A stretch of 15,390 nt of DNA from Phyllobacteriaceae bacterium UBA1059 (GTDB taxonomy: Bacteria; Pseudomonadota; Alphaproteobacteria; Rhizobiales; Rhizobiaceae). The notes beneath the pieces are model-generated. The model saw only the letters and a program-made list of their open reading frames with translations. It ran no database searches and was not told where the DNA came from. Position 1 is the first letter of the stretch. The number at the start of each line of letters is the position of its first letter. Below, piece after piece: positions 13,336 through 15,390 of the stretch. The position numbers were made by a program, and so were the translations under genes. The stretch spans positions 9,397 through 24,786 of the forward strand of contig DCDI01000164.1 of NCBI GenBank assembly GCA_002316345.1, written 5' to 3'.

Positions 13336-15390
13336 ATGCAGACCGTCATCACATGTAGTCAGCAGGCGCACGACGGCTACTCGCTGATTGTCGCCGCCCT
13401 GGTGTGCACGATCGGTGTTTACGGCTCCTTCTCCGTGGCCAATCACGCCGGGCGCTCGCAGGGCCGCCGGCGAGCAATCCTCGCCATCACCGCAATCATC
13501 ACCGCCGGTTGTACCGCCTGGGCAACGCATATGATCGCGCTGCTCGCCTTCCAGCCCGGAATGCAGGCCGGGTTCGAGCTGATTGTCACCGGCATTTCGC
13601 TGATAGCGGCCATCATCGGCATCGGCGCCGGCATGCTCGTCTCGATCGGGCAGCACAAGCGACTGCGCCGTCTCGCGGGTGGGTTCGTTCTTGGTCTCGG
13701 CATTGTCGCGCTGCATTACCTTGGGCAACACGCTTATGTCGTCCGGGGCCAAGTCACTTACGACGCTGGCCTGGTAACAGCCTCGATCGTCGGCAGCCTG
13801 CCGATTTTCGCTTTATCGCTGACGGTGTCGGGAGAGCGGAACAAGCGGGTCAGGCTTTTGGGCGCACCGCTGCTCCTTCTGGCAATTGCCGTGCTGCACT
13901 TGACCGGCATGGCCGCACTCAGCTTCACCATCGATCCCACGGTGGAGTTTCCTCCGCTGACTGCTCACCCGGATGTGCTGGCCCCGATCGTTGCCGCCGT
14001 AAGCATTGGCGTTTTCGGCGTTGCAATTGCCGGCCTGCGCATGACCCTGCATGCGCAAGCGACGCTACGGCGCGAACGTCAGCGTCTTGGTGAACTGGCG
14101 AACCTTGCCTTGGAAGGCCTCGCGATCTGCGAGGGCGAAACGATCGTGTCTGTTAATGACACGCTTCAACGCTTGAGCGGCTATCAGCAGCAAGATCTTG
14201 CCGGTTCGACCCTCAGCACGCTTGTACCCGCGCTCGATCTTTCTGCTGCGCTCGATGGCGAGGAAACGGATGCCACCCTCGTCGCCGCAACAGGCGATAT
14301 TGTACCAGTGCGCGTCATCCGCAGGCAGGTCGGCCTCGGTGCGCGGCAGCAAACGGTTTTGGCATTCCGCGACCAGCGCGAACGGCTGCGCAGCGAGAGC
14401 CAGATCCGCACACTGGCCTTCACTGATCATCTGACCGGCCTGGCGAACCGCACCCGCTTCCTTGATCTCCTTGCCGTCTCGATCAAGGAAGAGGCTTCCG
14501 GGAACAGCAAGGACTTCGCAGTTCTGCTTCTGGACCTCGATGGCTTCAAGAGCGTCAACGATGCCTTCGGGCATCATGGCGGCGACGTCGTGTTGAAGAT
14601 TGTCGCCGATCGTTTGAAGAAGAATGTCGATTCCGGAATGGTCGTTGCTCGGTTGGGCGGCGATGAATTTGCCATTCTCATACGCGATGACATCGATGCC
14701 GTGCGTGCCGAAATGCTCGGCGTGAAGCTTATCAAGGCTGTGGAAGAACCGATCCCCGTCGGCGATCAGGTTGTTTATGTCTCAGCAAGCGTCGGCGCAA
14801 AACGCTCCCAGCATCGGGGGTCGAGCTCGATGCAGATCCTCGATAATGCCGACCTCGCCCTTTATGACGCCAAGGCCAAAGGCAAGGGTCGCGTTCGTTT
14901 GTTTACCGGCGAGTTGCGGGCGGCGGCCGACGAGCGGGGTCGGTTGTCAAGCGCGATGCGAACAGCCTGGGAGGAAGGTCACTTCGGGCTCTATTACCAA
15001 CCCCAGGTGCGACTATCAGACAATGCGCTCGTGGGCGCCGAAGCGCTCATCCGCTATAATGATCCAGAGGCGGGCGTGGTGTCTCCAGCGGCTTTTCTGC
15101 CTGTCTTGGAAACAAGCTCGCTGGCTGTTCCGGTCGGCGACTGGATCCTGCAGACTGCTTGCCGTCAGGCTGCAAGCTGGCGCAAAGCAGGCAAAAGCAA
15201 TTTTCGCATCGGCGTAAACCTGTTTCCAGCTCAACTTCGCTCACCCGACTTCGTGTCACGCGTAGAGCATGTCCTGGCTGAAAGCGGCTGGCCGGCATCT
15301 GCGCTTGAACTTGAAGTCACCGAGAACATCGTTTTGCAGAACGAGGTCATGACGCTCGATCATCTTGCTCGGCTACGCAAACTCGGTCTT
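13336..15390 (+). CDS. MHYT-PAS-GGDEF-EAL cyclic-di-GMP signalling protein (3' end cut by window edge)
   Basis: 685 residues are visible and the frame is still open at the last base. Residues 15-236 form seven hydrophobic segments of an MHYT sensor domain, proposed to bind metal or gas. The three signature positions read THMI (64-67), LHYL (126-129) and LHLT (187-190): the histidines are kept but the exact MHYT tetrapeptide is not. A PAS-like domain (about 250-350) leads to a GGDEF domain with LTGLANRTRF (366-375), the metal-binding DLDGFK (400-405), and an intact GGDEF (441-445). The diguanylate cyclase should therefore be active. No RxxD inhibitory site precedes it. The EAL domain begins near 545, with EAL at 569-571, the VNLFPAQL strand and ELEVTEN; its DD motif lies past the edge. 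It probably makes and/or degrades cyclic-di-GMP in response to a periplasmic or membrane signal. Confidence 0.95.
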   Translation, partial: MQTVITCSQQAHDGYSLIVAALVCTIGVYGSFSVANHAGRSQGRRRAILAITAIITAGCTAWATHMIALLAFQPGMQAGFELIVTGISLIAAIIGIGAGMLVSIGQHKRLRRLAGGFVLGLGIVALHYLGQHAYVVRGQVTYDAGLVTASIVGSLPIFALSLTVSGERNKRVRLLGAPLLLLAIAVLHLTGMAALSFTIDPTVEFPPLTAHPDVLAPIVAAVSIGVFGVAIAGLRMTLHAQATLRRERQRLGELANLALEGLAICEGETIVSVNDTLQRLSGYQQQDLAGSTLSTLVPALDLSAALDGEETDATLVAATGDIVPVRVIRRQVGLGARQQTVLAFRDQRERLRSESQIRTLAFTDHLTGLANRTRFLDLLAVSIKEEASGNSKDFAVLLLDLDGFKSVNDAFGHHGGDVVLKIVADRLKKNVDSGMVVARLGGDEFAILIRDDIDAVRAEMLGVKLIKAVEEPIPVGDQVVYVSASVGAKRSQHRGSSSMQILDNADLALYDAKAKGKGRVRLFTGELRAAADERGRLSSAMRTAWEEGHFGLYYQPQVRLSDNALVGAEALIRYNDPEAGVVSPAAFLPVLETSSLAVPVGDWILQTACRQAASWRKAGKSNFRIGVNLFPAQLRSPDFVSRVEHVLAESGWPASALELEVTENIVLQNEVMTLDHLARLRKLGL

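Noticed and set aside
13404..14093. A 229-codon plus-strand frame inside the MHYT gene
   Set aside because: The correct frame from 13336 gives seven membrane helices, PAS, GGDEF and EAL. This alternative frame is Arg/His-rich noise.
1..15390. Mobile elements, tRNA/rRNA genes, CRISPR arrays, toxin-antitoxin or phage-defence genes
   Set aside because: No transposase or integrase motifs, terminal inverted repeats, spaced direct repeats or RNA-gene signatures were found. All stretches over 300 bp are accounted for by metabolic, transport or signalling genes.

Overview
The window is compact, GC-rich bacterial DNA. Codon use skewed to G/C at third positions, NrtA/TauA-type and polar-amino-acid-type ABC importers with proteobacterial architecture, a DadA-like flavoprotein and an MHYT-PAS-GGDEF-EAL protein all suggest an alphaproteobacterium, probably Rhizobiales (Rhizobium/Agrobacterium-like). 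This is inferred from family content and style; there is no rRNA or marker gene. I see no insertion sequence, integrase, tRNA, rRNA or CRISPR array.

Layout. (1) 2-2157, plus strand: a LysR-type regulator cut by the left edge, overlapping by 4 bp a MOFRL-family glycerate 2-kinase. (2) 2158-2430: a 273-bp gap whose 3' half contains complementary segments that could fold into a structured mRNA leader. (3) 2431-6901, plus strand: a tightly packed five-gene unit with an AhpD/carboxymuconolactone-decarboxylase-like protein, a divergent acyl-CoA-dehydrogenase-fold flavoprotein, and the ATPase, Tat-exported binding protein and permease of a nitrate/sulfonate/taurine-class importer. (4) 6905-13106, minus strand: a seven-gene set read right to left: Lrp/AsnC regulator, amino-acid binding protein, two permeases, ATPase, DadA-like D-amino-acid dehydrogenase, and a second DAO-family FAD oxidoreductase. 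The two large units converge with only 3 bp between their stop codons. (5) 13107-13335: a divergent regulatory gap with a good candidate lrp promoter. (6) 13336 to the right edge, plus strand: a membrane MHYT-PAS-GGDEF-EAL cyclic-di-GMP protein, cut by the edge inside its EAL domain.

How they work together. The minus-strand set reads as a self-contained amino-acid uptake and oxidation system: the importer brings in an amino acid (plausibly a D-amino acid, imino acid or opine-like conjugate), the two flavoenzymes oxidise it, and the Lrp protein senses it. The plus-strand five-gene unit looks like uptake of a small organic compound or anion joined to a flavin-dependent oxidation. Its oxidoreductase lacks the usual acyl-CoA dehydrogenase catalytic glutamate by eye alignment, so a monooxygenase-like (DszC/SfnB-type) role is a better guess than beta-oxidation. 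This unit is the best candidate in the window for an undescribed system.
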